This document shows positions 32,042-41,452 of a stretch of DNA of 64,000 nucleotides, in pieces. Each line of letters opens with the position of its first letter. Within the stretch, counting starts at the first letter, position 1. A program made the translations under genes and the position numbers. The notes beneath the pieces are model-generated. The model was not told the origin of the DNA. It saw only the letters and a list, made by a program, of their open reading frames with translations, and made no database searches. The stretch covers positions 1 through 64,000 of the forward strand of contig NZ_FNOX01000006.1 in the NCBI RefSeq assembly GCF_900107155.1, in the 5' to 3' direction. Source of the stretch: Pseudomonas salomonii (GTDB lineage Bacteria; Pseudomonadota; Gammaproteobacteria; Pseudomonadales; Pseudomonadaceae).

Positions 32042-32767
32042 ATGACCACCACCTTCAACTTCACCCGCCAGCGCATCCTCGTCACCGGCGCCAGCAGCGG
32101 CATCGGTCGCGAAATCGCCCAACAGCTGATTGCCGCCGGTGCCGAGGTGTTCGCCCTTGGCCGCGACGCCGAAGCCTTGTCACAGCTGGGCTGCAACAGC
32201 CTATGCCTGGACATCGCCGACAGCATCGCCCTGGATAAAGCCCTGGCAGATTTGCCGCCCTTGCACGGCCTGGTCAACTGCGCCGGCATCTCGCGTCTGG
32301 AACCCGCCGTGGCCATCAGCGCTGATGCGTTCGATCAAGTCATGCAGGTCAACGCCCGCGCCGCCGCACAGGTCGCCAGCCGAGTGGCGGCAAAAATGAT
32401 CGAAGCCAACATCGCCGGCAGCATCGTCAATGTCTCAAGCCAAGCCTCGCTGGTGGCGCTGGACGATCACCTCGGTTACTGCGCTTCAAAGGCTGCACTG
32501 GACGCGATCACCCGCGTGCAGTGCGCCGAGTGGGGCCGCTTTGGTATTCGCGTCAACAGCGTCAACCCCACCGTCACGCTGACGCCCATGGCGACCAAGG
32601 CCTGGTCTGACCCGGCCAAACGCGACCCGGCGCTGGCGGCCATTCCGTTGGGGCGTTTCGCACAAACCGTGGAAGTCGCGCTGCCGGTGCTGTTCCTGCT
32701 CAGCGATGCCGCCAGCATGATCAGCGGCGTGAGCCTGCCGATCGATGGGGGCTACACCAGCCGCTAG
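32042..32767 (+). CDS. Short-chain dehydrogenase, L-xylulose reductase / D-threitol dehydrogenase-like
   Basis: 241 residues. NAD(P) motif TGASSGIG at ~18, NCAG motif (VNCAGIS), catalytic Ser in IVNVSSQAS and YxxxK in GYCASKAALDA, and C-terminal SGVSLPIDGGYTSR. The short length and IVNVSSQAS segment resemble the DCXR (dicarbonyl/L-xylulose reductase) group that interconverts ketoses and polyols. As the last gene of the polyol operon it may handle a stereoisomer that the zinc dehydrogenase does not. It overlaps the convergent LacI gene stop by 4 bases. Confidence 0.8.
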   Translation: MTTTFNFTRQRILVTGASSGIGREIAQQLIAAGAEVFALGRDAEALSQLGCNSLCLDIADSIALDKALADLPPLHGLVNCAGISRLEPAVAISADAFDQVMQVNARAAAQVASRVAAKMIEANIAGSIVNVSSQASLVALDDHLGYCASKAALDAITRVQCAEWGRFGIRVNSVNPTVTLTPMATKAWSDPAKRDPALAAIPLGRFAQTVEVALPVLFLLSDAASMISGVSLPIDGGYTSR

Positions 32768-33768
32768 CCGTTTTCCAGCACGCCGGCGATCACCACTTTG
32801 TCCCGTGGCTTGTGCGGGTCCTGCAAGCGGTCAAGCAGCAGGCGTACCGCGCTGCTGCCGGCGAGTGAGGCGTCGTGGGCCACGCAGGCGATCGGCACGC
32901 CGAAGATATCGGCGAAGGGCAGGCGGTCGATGCCGCAGATGGTCAGGCTGTCGTGGGCGATGTTGTGCATGCGCAAGGCACGCAGGGCGCCGAGGGTGAT
33001 CAGCTGGTTAAAACCCATGATCGCATCGGGCGCGGCCTGCTCGGCCAGGTAATCGAGGGTGTGCAGGTAAGACGGCATCAGCGTGTAGTCGCCGGCCTGC
33101 ACTTCGACCTGAATATGGGGGTGCTCAGCCAGCACTTCGCGCAGGCCCTTGAGGCGTTCCACGGTGATACGTGAATGCTCCGGGCCGGTCAGTACCAGCA
33201 GACGTTTAAGGTCGGGTGTCTGGCGCAACAGGTAGTGCGCGGCCTGGATGCCGCTGTGGTAGTTGTCGAGCACCACGCGGCTGAACGGGCTGTCGTGGAG
33301 CGTGCGGTCGAGCAGCACCACCGGGGTTTTGCCGTTGCCCAGGCGCTCCAGGTAGTCGGGTTGGTAGCTGGGCTCGTCGGAGACCGGCGACAAGATGATG
33401 CCCGCCACGCGATAGCCCAGCAGAGTATCGACGGCTTTGCTTTCGAGCTCTTCCAGCTCATCGGTGTCCACCAGCATGATGGTGTAGCCGTGCTTTTTCG
33501 CCTCGCGGGAAATCGCCTTGATCATCTCACTGTAGAACGGGTTGTCGACCGACGCCGTGATCACGCCGATGATCAGGCTTTCACTGCGCTTGAGCCCGCG
33601 TGCGAAGGCATTGGGCACGTAGTCCAGCTCGCGCGCGACCTCGAGAATGCGCGCCAGGGTGGCGGGCTTGACCAGGTCGGGCTTGCTCAGTGCGCGGGAC
33701 ACCGTGATGGTGGTCATGCCCACCCGTTTGGCGATGTCGCTGATGGTGACGGACTTTTTCTTGTTCAT
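32764..33768 (-). CDS. LacI-family regulator of the polyol operon
   Basis: 334 residues from the ATG at 33768 (MNKKKSVTISDIAKRVGM); the ATG at 33792 would add 8 residues before the DNA-binding domain. The N-terminal LacI helix-turn-helix (TISDIAKRVGMTTITVSRAL) is followed by a hinge and a periplasmic-binding-like ligand domain (LIIGVITASVDNPFYSEMIK). It lies convergent to the transport and catabolic genes and probably represses them via the palindrome at 25815-25834, with the polyol or a product as inducer. Confidence 0.88.
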   Translation of the reverse strand: MNKKKSVTISDIAKRVGMTTITVSRALSKPDLVKPATLARILEVARELDYVPNAFARGLKRSESLIIGVITASVDNPFYSEMIKAISREAKKHGYTIMLVDTDELEELESKAVDTLLGYRVAGIILSPVSDEPSYQPDYLERLGNGKTPVVLLDRTLHDSPFSRVVLDNYHSGIQAAHYLLRQTPDLKRLLVLTGPEHSRITVERLKGLREVLAEHPHIQVEVQAGDYTLMPSYLHTLDYLAEQAAPDAIMGFNQLITLGALRALRMHNIAHDSLTICGIDRLPFADIFGVPIACVAHDASLAGSSAVRLLLDRLQDPHKPRDKVVIAGVLENG

Positions 33769-33826
33769 CGGTAAGGCTGCGCTGGGAAACATCCGCAGGC
33801 TAGCATGCGCGCGGGCGTAGGGTGAT

Positions 33827-34690
33827 TCAAATCAGCGGGTCCCAGCGTTGTGACCAGTCGCTTTCGGCCTTGACCACTTCGCGCAGCAGCCCCAGCGCCT
33901 GCTGCAGTACCGCTGAATCCCGCGCCCGTGAGTAGACCAGATAGGTCGGGAAGCTGAATTCCGGCGCTTTCGGGACGCGCTGCATGACGCCGCTGTCCAG
34001 GTAGCTTTGCACCACCCGCGTGCGAAAGTACCCGGCGCCGCCGTTCTCCAGGATGTACTGCAAGGCCAGCGGCCCGAGGTTGAAACTCAGCGCGGCGCGG
34101 GCCTTGTCGGGCAGCGCGGCGTCGTGTTGCTGGCGAAAGCCCTGGCCCCAGTCGATATACACGTAAGGGGCGGGTTTGCTGGTTAACTGCACCAGGATCA
34201 GTTTTTCTTCCAGCACTTGTTCGACCTGCAGGCCCGGCCAGTATTGCGGCTGGAATACCAGCGCGGCATCGAGTACGCCCAGTTCCAGTTGGCGCAACAG
34301 GTATTCACCCTCACGCACTTCGGTGCGCAGCGCATGGCCGGGGATCTGTTCGCGCAAGGCCTTGGCCCAGCCGAGCATCAATGGGTTGCACAGGCTGACT
34401 TCGCCGCCAATATGCAGCACATTGCGGTAGCCATCGGGCAACGGCAGGTCGCGCTTGGCGGCTTCCCAGGTTTGCAGCAATTGGTTGGCGTACACCACAA
34501 ACGCTTCGCCATCGGCGGTGAGCCTGGCGCCTGCGCGGTTGCGCACGAACAGCGTGCTGCCCAACTGGCTCTCCAGGCTCTTGACCCGTGCGGTGATGGC
34601 GGTCTGGGTGACGTGCAGTTTCTCGGCGGCCGCGGCCAGGCTGCCGCAGCGGGTGATTTCGAGGAAGGTGCGTGCCAGTTCGATGTCCAT
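33827..34690 (-). CDS. LysR-family transcriptional regulator
   Basis: 287 residues. N-terminal winged helix: ARTFLEITRCGSLAAAAEKL, VTQTAITARVKSLE, GSTLFVRNRAGARLT. The C-terminal co-inducer domain follows (VLHIGGEVSLCNPLMLGW). LysR genes usually lie divergent to a target, but no gene starts within 640 bases upstream here, so a target is not indicated by context. It sits between the polyol operon and an intergenic stretch with a REP element. Confidence 0.85.
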   Translation of the reverse strand: MDIELARTFLEITRCGSLAAAAEKLHVTQTAITARVKSLESQLGSTLFVRNRAGARLTADGEAFVVYANQLLQTWEAAKRDLPLPDGYRNVLHIGGEVSLCNPLMLGWAKALREQIPGHALRTEVREGEYLLRQLELGVLDAALVFQPQYWPGLQVEQVLEEKLILVQLTSKPAPYVYIDWGQGFRQQHDAALPDKARAALSFNLGPLALQYILENGGAGYFRTRVVQSYLDSGVMQRVPKAPEFSFPTYLVYSRARDSAVLQQALGLLREVVKAESDWSQRWDPLI

Positions 34691-35057
34691 GAAGCCCCCG
34701 GGGATGAATGGGGGACAGTGTAATGGAATGTGCTTGGGACTGGGGTGTGGGGGGGTGTTGGGGTGCTGGGTGTATACGCCGGGTTAGCCACGCTGAGCCA
34801 AGGATGGCCCAGCGCGACGGCCCACGGATTCAAGCCGGAGTGCGGCCATCGTGGTTGACGGGGCGCCTCAGATCAAGAGCCAGATCAAATGCAAAGCAAA
34901 AGCCTATCTACCTGATGCAACTCGGTTTAAATGTGGGAGCGGGCTTGCTCGCGAATGCGGTATGTCAGTTATAGATGAATTGACTGACCCACCGCATTCG
35001 CGAGCAAGCCTGCTCCCACAATTGATGATTGCATTTCAGCTCAAGGCAGGCCGAACC
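34691..35057. repeat. Intergenic region with REP doublet
   Basis: No supported gene in this stretch. 34729-34780 is G-rich low-complexity sequence. 34932-35020 is a REP doublet: TGTGGGAGCGGGCTTGCTCG and the inverse CGAGCAAGCCTGCTCCCACA, with inner GCGAATGCGG / CCGCATTCGC. It lies upstream of the lysR gene and downstream of the small exported protein gene. Confidence 0.7.
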
Positions 35058-35333
35058 CTAGTGAATACCGATGGACCAACTTTGCGTGGTCTGGTCTTCG
35101 TGCCGCTGCTCCAGGTCATCCTCATACTGACAACGCGGCCCCTTGCACTTGTACTCGAACGTCACCGGCGCCTGTGTCTGAACCGGAAACAGCGATTTGG
35201 CCGTTACCGGCGCATCGTGTGGCACTGCCTCAAGCTCAGGCGCTTCGTAGCTCAAGTCCAACGCTGTGGCATGGACCATGGCCGGCAAGACGGCGAGCAC
35301 TGCACTCGCCAGAAAAGTCCTTGTAAATCGCAT
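35058..35333 (-). CDS. Small exported protein of unknown function
   Basis: 91 residues from the ATG at 35333 (the ATG at 35354 would add MLRGLFQ). A clear Sec signal MRFTRTFLASAVLAVLPAMV ends near VHA-TA, leaving a mature peptide of about 65 residues. It contains two Cys close together (YKCKGPRCQYEDD), plausibly a disulfide, and is acidic in the middle and C-terminal part. No family recognised. It is convergent with nothing and precedes the amidase gene end by about 50 bases upstream on the same strand order. Confidence 0.6.
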   Translation of the reverse strand: MRFTRTFLASAVLAVLPAMVHATALDLSYEAPELEAVPHDAPVTAKSLFPVQTQAPVTFEYKCKGPRCQYEDDLEQRHEDQTTQSWSIGIH

Positions 35334-35401
35334 CTGAAACAATCCGCGCAACAAAAAATGAAGCGCGGATTATAAGCCCGATGCCACCGCACATGCACGG
35401 T

Positions 35402-36802
35402 TCAGAGCCCGCGCGGCGCTTCAAGGTGTTCGGTAGGGAAGGCGTTGGCATAGGCCTGACACACCCTCAACACCTGCTCATCCGCAAACCGCGCACCCAC
35501 CACATGCAAGCCCACCGGCAAGCCATTCGCCGCTAACCCGCAGGGCACCGACGCCGCCGGTTGTTGGGTCAAATTGAACGGATAAGTAAACGGCGTCCAC
35601 TCCATCCACTCTGTCATCGAAGAACCCGGCGGCACATTATGCCCAGCCTCGAAGGCGGTAATCGGCATCATCGGCGAGACCAATAGGTCGTAGTGCTCAT
35701 GAAACGCCGCCATCCTCGCCACCAACGCCGCGCGTGCTTCAAGGGCATCGTTGAAAGCGCCGAGGCTCAACTGCTGGCCGCGTTGGGCAATACGCAGCAA
35801 ACCGGGGTCGAGCAATTGTTTTTGCGCATCACTCATGGAGCCCGTCAGGCGCGCCGCACCGGCTGCCCACAAGGTGCTGAACACCTCCAGAGGGTCGCTG
35901 AAGCCTGGGTCGATCTGCTCGACATGAGCCCCCAGTTGCACGAGACCCTCAACCGCCTGGGCAACCACGTTGGCCACTTGCGGGTCCACGTCCACATAGC
36001 CGAACGTGGGGCTGTAGGCCACACGCAAGCCCTTCAAATCCATAGCGCCCGACAACCACGGCGTATTGCGCGGCGCGCCGATCAGGCCATCGCGCGCATC
36101 CGGTTGCGCCACGGTTTGCAGCATCAGCACGGTGTCTTCCACGGTGCGCGTCATCGGCCCCAGATGCGACAGAATCGTCATGGAACTGGCCGGCCACTGC
36201 GGCACATAGCCGAAGGTCGGCTTGATGCCGAAGGTACCGGTGAACGCACACGGAATACGGATCGAGCCGCCGGCATCGCTGCCCTGGTGCAATACGCCCA
36301 GGTTCAGCGCCGCCGCCGCACCGGCGCCACCCGACGAGCCGCCCGCCGTGGTGCGCGTGTCCCACGGGTTGCGTGTGATGCCGTACAGCGGGTTATCGGT
36401 GACGCCTTTCCAGCCGAATTCCGGCGTGGTGGTTTTACCCAGCAACACCGCGCCGGCCTTGCGCATAAAGGCCGAGAAGGGCGCATCCACATCCCACGGG
36501 CCTTCGCCAGATGTGGTGCGCGAACCCTTGCGCGTCGGCATGCCAATGGTCAGCGTCAGGTCTTTGATCGAGGCCGGTACGCCGTCCAGGGCACCGCAGG
36601 GTTGGCCCTTGAGCCAACGTTGTTCCGAGGCCCGCGCCGCGTTCAACGCGCCTTGCGGGTCGACATGGCAGTAGGCGTTCACCACCGGGTTATAGCGCTC
36701 GATCCGCAGCAAAGCGTCTTCAGTGACGTCTACCGGTGACAAGGTCTTGTCGCGAAAATGCTGCAGCAGTTGCACCGCCGTCAGTTGGCCAATCTCACTC
36801 AT
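35402..36802 (-). CDS. Amidase (amidase-signature family)
   Basis: 466 residues, typical for the family. The Ser-cisSer-Lys triad is visible: Lys in VPASIKDLTLT, the Ser-rich loop TAGGSSGGAGAAAAL, and the nucleophile region GSDAGGSIRIPCAF. It hydrolyses a carboxamide or similar bond in the cytoplasm. It overlaps the preceding carbamoylase-like gene by 4 bases and is the last gene of an operon with a branched-chain-type ABC importer, so it probably acts on the imported amide or on a carbamoyl product. Substrate unknown. Confidence 0.88.
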   Translation of the reverse strand: MSEIGQLTAVQLLQHFRDKTLSPVDVTEDALLRIERYNPVVNAYCHVDPQGALNAARASEQRWLKGQPCGALDGVPASIKDLTLTIGMPTRKGSRTTSGEGPWDVDAPFSAFMRKAGAVLLGKTTTPEFGWKGVTDNPLYGITRNPWDTRTTAGGSSGGAGAAAALNLGVLHQGSDAGGSIRIPCAFTGTFGIKPTFGYVPQWPASSMTILSHLGPMTRTVEDTVLMLQTVAQPDARDGLIGAPRNTPWLSGAMDLKGLRVAYSPTFGYVDVDPQVANVVAQAVEGLVQLGAHVEQIDPGFSDPLEVFSTLWAAGAARLTGSMSDAQKQLLDPGLLRIAQRGQQLSLGAFNDALEARAALVARMAAFHEHYDLLVSPMMPITAFEAGHNVPPGSSMTEWMEWTPFTYPFNLTQQPAASVPCGLAANGLPVGLHVVGARFADEQVLRVCQAYANAFPTEHLEAPRGL

Positions 36803-38073
36803 GCCGCTTCTCCCTGCGCCGCGTTGACCATGGCGCGCAGCAACACGGCGCAGCCCGCTGCCAGGTCATCCGGCGCGGCGTTTTCGATTTCGTTATGGCT
36901 GATGCCGCCTTCGCACGGCACAAAGATCATCCCGGCCGGGCCGAGTTCGGCGACAAAAATCGCGTCATGCCCGGCGCCGCTGACAATGTCCATATGGCTC
37001 AAGCCCAGCGCCTGCGCACCGTCACGCACGGCGTTGACGCAGGCGGGGTTGAAGTCCAGCGGCGGAAAGTCCGCAGTGGGCGTCAGTTCAAAGGTCAAGC
37101 CGTGCCGGGCAGACGTGGCTTCGATCACGCCGCGCACTTCATCGACCATCGCTTGCAGCTTGTCGGCCTGCAGGTGACGCAGGTCGATGGTCATGTGCAC
37201 CTGGCCGGGAATCACATTGCGCGAACCGGGGTGCAGGTTCAGGCAACCAACCGTGCCGCAGGCGTGGGGTTGCTGTTGATGGGCGATGCGGTTGACCGCG
37301 CTGATCACCTCGGCGGCGCCCACCAGGGCGTCCTTGCGCAGGTGCATGGGCGTCGGGCCGGCGTGGGCTTCGACGCCGGTGAGGGTCAGGTCGAACCATT
37401 TCTGGCCGAGGCAACCCATGACCACACCGATGGTGGTGGCGCGGTCTTCCAGCACCGGGCCTTGCTCGATATGCGCCTCGAAATACGCGCCAACCGGGTG
37501 GCCGAGTACCGCGCGCGAACCGGCGTAGCCGATGCGCTGCAATTCGGCGCCTACCGACAGGCCCTGGTCATCGAGTTTGTCGAGGGTGTCCTGCAAGTCG
37601 AACTTGCCGGCAAACACCCCGGAACCCATCATGCACGGCGGGAAGCGCGAGCCTTCTTCGTTGGTCCACACCACCACCTCGATGGGGGCTTGGGTCTGGA
37701 TATTCAGGTCATTCAAGGTGCGGATCACTTCCAGCCCGGCCATCACGCCGTAGCAGCCATCGAACTTGCCGCCGGTGGGCTGCGTGTCGATATGGCTGCC
37801 GGTCATCACCGGCGCCAGCGTCGGATCAAGCCCTGGACGCCGCGCAAAAATATTGCCGATGGCATCGACACTGACGCTGCACCCGGCGGCCTCGCACCAT
37901 TGCACAAACAGGTCACGGGCCTGGCGGTCGAGGTCGGTAAGGGCCAGGCGGCACACGCCGCCTTTGGCCGTAGCGCCAAGCTGGGCCAGGTCCATCAACG
38001 ATTGCCACAAGCGGTCGCGGTTGATCAGCGGGGCATTGCTCTTGAGCGGTTGCGCAAAACTATTCATGTGCAA
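36799..38073 (-). CDS. M20-family hydantoinase/carbamoylase-type amidohydrolase
   Basis: 424 residues (or 422 from the ATG at 38067). Metal-binding and catalytic motifs of the N-carbamoyl-amino-acid / allantoate amidohydrolase group: GSHIDTQPTGGKFDG, WTNEEGSRFPP and AHIEQGPVLE, then AGHDAIFVAELGPAGM. These enzymes need two divalent metals and hydrolyse N-carbamoyl compounds or ureidoglycolate/allantoate. It lies between the ABC ATPase and amidase genes, which suggests stepwise breakdown of an imported ureido or amide compound. Confidence 0.88.
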   Translation of the reverse strand: MHMNSFAQPLKSNAPLINRDRLWQSLMDLAQLGATAKGGVCRLALTDLDRQARDLFVQWCEAAGCSVSVDAIGNIFARRPGLDPTLAPVMTGSHIDTQPTGGKFDGCYGVMAGLEVIRTLNDLNIQTQAPIEVVVWTNEEGSRFPPCMMGSGVFAGKFDLQDTLDKLDDQGLSVGAELQRIGYAGSRAVLGHPVGAYFEAHIEQGPVLEDRATTIGVVMGCLGQKWFDLTLTGVEAHAGPTPMHLRKDALVGAAEVISAVNRIAHQQQPHACGTVGCLNLHPGSRNVIPGQVHMTIDLRHLQADKLQAMVDEVRGVIEATSARHGLTFELTPTADFPPLDFNPACVNAVRDGAQALGLSHMDIVSGAGHDAIFVAELGPAGMIFVPCEGGISHNEIENAAPDDLAAGCAVLLRAMVNAAQGEAA

Positions 38074-38081
38074 ATCTCCGG

Positions 38082-38777
38082 TCAGGCACTCAGGGCCAGG
38101 TAGCGGTTCTTGATGCTCGGGTCGGCGCGGAAGTCAGCGGCGCTGCCCTCGTACACCACGCGGCCCTGTTCGAGCACGTAATGGCGGTCGGCAAGCTTGT
38201 CGCAGACCATCAGGTTCTGTTCCACCAGCAACACCGGCAGGCCGTCGTCCTTGACCTTGCGCAGGATCTTCACCAACTCGTCGACGATCACCGGCGCGAG
38301 GCCTTCGGCGGGCTCGTCGAGGATCAGCAGCTTGGGGTCGTTGAGCAGCGCACGGGCGATGGCGAGCATCTGTTGCTCGCCGCCGGACAACGCGTGGCCG
38401 GCGTTTTTACGCCGCTCCTTGAGGCGCGGGAACATGCCGTACACGTCTTCAAGCTGCCAGCGGCTGGTCTTGCGCACGGCGATACGCAGGTTTTCCTCAA
38501 CGGTCAGCAGGCGGAAAATCCCGCGATTCTCCGGCACCAGCGCCAAACCCTGACGGGCGATCTCAAAGATCTTCTGGCCCACCAGCGCCTGGCCATTGAA
38601 GTGAATCTGGCCCTGGCGCGGGCAGATAATCCCGAGGATGCTGCGCAGCGTGGTGGTCTTGCCGGCGCCGTTACGGCCGAGCAGCGTCACCAGTTCGCCG
38701 GGATTGACCGTGAGCGACACGCCTTCGAGCACATGGCTCTTGTCGTAGTAGGAATGGATATTCTCGACAATCAGCAT
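38082..38777 (-). CDS. Branched-chain-type ABC ATPase (LivF-like)
   Basis: 231 residues. Walker A LGRNGAGKTT, signature ALSGGEQQMLAIARAL, Walker B LLILDEPAEGLAP. The length and EGLAP after Walker B are typical of LivF/UrtE. Its ATG overlaps the stop of the LivG-like gene (TGATG). It is one of the two ATPases of the importer encoded by this operon; context suggests ureide/amide rather than leucine uptake. Confidence 0.88.
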   Translation of the reverse strand: MLIVENIHSYYDKSHVLEGVSLTVNPGELVTLLGRNGAGKTTTLRSILGIICPRQGQIHFNGQALVGQKIFEIARQGLALVPENRGIFRLLTVEENLRIAVRKTSRWQLEDVYGMFPRLKERRKNAGHALSGGEQQMLAIARALLNDPKLLILDEPAEGLAPVIVDELVKILRKVKDDGLPVLLVEQNLMVCDKLADRHYVLEQGRVVYEGSAADFRADPSIKNRYLALSA

Positions 38778-39526
38778 CAGGCAGCCTCCCCAAGATAAGC
38801 CGTACGCACACGCTCATCGGCACGCACAAACTCCGGCGTGCCTTCCACCAGGATCTGCCCGTGACTCATCACGGTGATGCGTTGGCTGATGGACATGACA
38901 ATGCTCATGTTGTGTTCGATCAACAGCACCGTGTGGTCGCGGCCGAGGTCGCTGATCAGCTGGGTCATGATCGGAATGTCATCGATGCCCATGCCCGACG
39001 TCGGTTCGTCGAGCATCAGCAGTTTGGGTTTGGAGCAGATCGACATGCCGACTTCCAACACCCGTTGCTGGCCGTGGGACAACTCGCCCGCCAGGGTGTC
39101 GGCGCGACGGGTGAGTTGCAGACGCTCCAACACTTGATCGGCCATCTCCAGATGCTCGCGCTTGCTGTCGACGCGGCGCCAGAAGTTCAGCGCCCGCGCG
39201 CCGTCGCGGCCTTGGGCGGCCAGGCGCAGGTTTTCGCGCACGCTGAGGTTCTGGAACAGGCTGGTGAGCTGGAACGAGCGCGCCATGCCCAGGCCGACGC
39301 GGCCGTGGGCCGGTTTGCGCATCAGGTTCTTGCCGCCAAAATGAATCGCTCCGGCGGTGGCCTGGCGCTCGCCGGTGAGGCAGTGAAACAGGCTGGTCTT
39401 GCCCGCGCCGTTGGGGCCGATAATGGTGTGAATGGTGCCGGCTTCGACCTTGAGGTTGACGCCGTTGACCGCATGGAACGCGCCATAGGCCAGTTCCAGG
39501 TCCTTGGTTTCCAGCAGGATGCTCAT
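38777..39526 (-). CDS. Branched-chain-type ABC ATPase (LivG-like)
   Basis: 249 residues from the ATG at 39526, which overlaps the permease stop by 4 bases; the open frame upstream is a shadow of the permease gene. Walker A GPNGAGKTS, signature variant ELSHGQQRVLEVGMSI and Walker B LLMLDEPTSGMGI. The LSHGQ form of the signature is common in LivG/UrtD proteins. Partner of the LivF-like ATPase. Confidence 0.88.
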   Translation of the reverse strand: MSILLETKDLELAYGAFHAVNGVNLKVEAGTIHTIIGPNGAGKTSLFHCLTGERQATAGAIHFGGKNLMRKPAHGRVGLGMARSFQLTSLFQNLSVRENLRLAAQGRDGARALNFWRRVDSKREHLEMADQVLERLQLTRRADTLAGELSHGQQRVLEVGMSICSKPKLLMLDEPTSGMGIDDIPIMTQLISDLGRDHTVLLIEHNMSIVMSISQRITVMSHGQILVEGTPEFVRADERVRTAYLGEAA

Positions 39527-40533
39527 AGCCCTTCCTCCTTGGCGACGACGGCGCTCTTGCGGCTGCCGCGTACCCGTTCGAACAACGACGCGAGGCCGCC
39601 CCACAAACCACCGCGCATGAAGATCACCACGAAGATCAGGATCACGCCGAGCAACATCAGCCAGCGCGGCCACAGATCGGAGAGGAAGTCCCCCAAGAGC
39701 ACGATGGAACCTGCGCCCAGCAATGAGCCGAACAGCGAGCCGGTGCCGCCGACGATGGTCATGATCAGAATGTTCTCGGACATCGCCAGGTCGATGTTCG
39801 ACAGCGGCACAAAGTGCAGCAGCATGGCGTACAGCGCGCCGGCAATACCGGTGACCGCGCCGGACAGCACGAACACCAGGATCTTGAAATGCCGCGTGTC
39901 ATAACCGATGGCCGAGGCGCGGGTTTCGTTTTCGCGGATCGCCATCAAGGTGCTGCCGAACGGCGAGGCGATCACCCGGCGCGCGCCGATAAAGATCAAC
40001 AGGAACAGCACCGCCACAAAGCCATAGAACACGCGGGCGTCGGCCAGCGACAGCAGCACGGTGTCACCGATACGGATCTCCGGGCGCGGCACGCTGAGCA
40101 GGCCGTTGTCGCCACCGGTCCAGTCGCTCAAGGTGTAGGCGACAAAGTAGGCCATCTGGCTGAACGCCAACGTGAGCATCACGAAGTAAATGCCGGTGCG
40201 CCGGATCGCCAGCGCACCGACCAGAAACGCCAGGAAACCACCGGCAAGGGCCGCGCCGAGCAATGCGCTGAACAAGCCCAGTTGCAGGTGGATCATCAGC
40301 AGCGCCGCGCAATACGCACCGGCCCCAAAGAAGATGCCTTGGCCGAACGACAACAGCCCGGTGTAGCCCAGCAACAGGTTGCAGGCCAGCGCGGCGAGGG
40401 CAAAGATCAGGATCTCGGTGGCCAGGGTCGCCGAGGGCAGAATCAATGGCAAGCCGATCAGCACCGCCAGCACCCACAGCAACATGGCCTTGGATTGGGT
40501 CTTGGCAAACGGCAGGGGGTTTTTCTCGCTCAT
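39523..40533 (-). CDS. Branched-chain-type ABC permease (LivM-like)
   Basis: 336 residues with about ten membrane segments (MLLWVLAVLIGLPLILPSA; ILIFALAALACNLLLGYTGL). GYTGLLSFGQGIFFGAGAYC is the conserved LivM/UrtC motif near the N terminus. A basic C-terminal tail (RVRGSRKSAVVAKEEG) follows the last helix. Start at 40533, 1 base after the LivH-like stop. Confidence 0.88.
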   Translation of the reverse strand: MSEKNPLPFAKTQSKAMLLWVLAVLIGLPLILPSATLATEILIFALAALACNLLLGYTGLLSFGQGIFFGAGAYCAALLMIHLQLGLFSALLGAALAGGFLAFLVGALAIRRTGIYFVMLTLAFSQMAYFVAYTLSDWTGGDNGLLSVPRPEIRIGDTVLLSLADARVFYGFVAVLFLLIFIGARRVIASPFGSTLMAIRENETRASAIGYDTRHFKILVFVLSGAVTGIAGALYAMLLHFVPLSNIDLAMSENILIMTIVGGTGSLFGSLLGAGSIVLLGDFLSDLWPRWLMLLGVILIFVVIFMRGGLWGGLASLFERVRGSRKSAVVAKEEGL

Positions 40534-40534
40534 G

Positions 40535-41395
40535 TCAGGCTCTCCCGAACAGGCCGTAAGGGCGTACCAGAATCACCACGGCCATCGCGCCGTAGATCAT
40601 CAGGCTCGCGCCTTGGGGCCAGAGTGTGGTCATCAGGCTTTGCACCACGCCCACCAGTAAACCGCCGACCAGCGCACCGCTGAACGAGCCCATGCCGCCG
40701 ATCACCACCACCACGAAGGCCACCCCGAGGATCTCCGGGCCGACAAAGGGTTGCGCGCCGCGCAAGGGCGCAAACAGCACACCCGCAACACCGGCCAGGG
40801 CCACGCCGAGGGCAAAGGTCATGGAAAACAGCCGGAAGATATTGGTGCCCAGCAGCGACACGGTTTCGGTGCTTTCACTGCCGGCGCGCACCAGGGCGCC
40901 GAAGCGCGTGCGCTCCAGCAGCAGCCACAAGGCCAGGCCGATCAGCGCGGAAAATACGATGAGGAACAGGCGGTAGTAGGGGTAGACGAAGTCACCCACC
41001 ACCAGTACCCCGCGCAACAGTTCCGGCACGGCGACGCTTTTGCCCACCGGGCCCCAGATCATCACGCTGGCTTCCTGGATGATCAGCGCGATCCCCAGGG
41101 TCACCAGGATCTGGAACATGTGCGGCAAGTGGTAAATCCGCTGGATCAATAGTCGCTCGATCACCCACGCCAGCGCGGCCACCACCAGCGGTGCAATGAG
41201 CAGCGCCAGCCAGAAGTTGCCGGTGAGGCTTACGGCGGTGTAGCAGATATACGCACCCAGCAGAAAGAATGCGCCGTGGGCGAAGTTGACGAAGTTGAGC
41301 AGGCCGAAAATGATCGTCAGCCCGACCGCGATCAGGAAATAGATCATCCCCAACCCCAGGCCGTTGAGGATCTGGAACAGGTAAAGATTAAGCAT
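40535..41395 (-). CDS. Branched-chain-type ABC permease (LivH-like)
   Basis: 286 residues from the ATG at 41395 (MLNLYLFQILNGLGLGMIYF); 16 codons further upstream are open but look non-coding. LTIIFGLLNFVNFAHGAFFL is the diagnostic LivH/UrtB segment. It forms the channel with the LivM-like protein. Its start is 57 bases after the binding-protein stop. Confidence 0.88.
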   Translation of the reverse strand: MLNLYLFQILNGLGLGMIYFLIAVGLTIIFGLLNFVNFAHGAFFLLGAYICYTAVSLTGNFWLALLIAPLVVAALAWVIERLLIQRIYHLPHMFQILVTLGIALIIQEASVMIWGPVGKSVAVPELLRGVLVVGDFVYPYYRLFLIVFSALIGLALWLLLERTRFGALVRAGSESTETVSLLGTNIFRLFSMTFALGVALAGVAGVLFAPLRGAQPFVGPEILGVAFVVVVIGGMGSFSGALVGGLLVGVVQSLMTTLWPQGASLMIYGAMAVVILVRPYGLFGRA

Positions 41396-41452
41396 GCAGT
41401 AACCCTCGGCAGGCAGCCGCTCGCGCGGCCCTGCGCTAAGCAATTCAGAGGA

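Noticed and set aside
34729-34780. G-rich stretch that might be a structured element
   Set aside because: Low-complexity run without clear symmetry or conserved motif; nothing supports a function.
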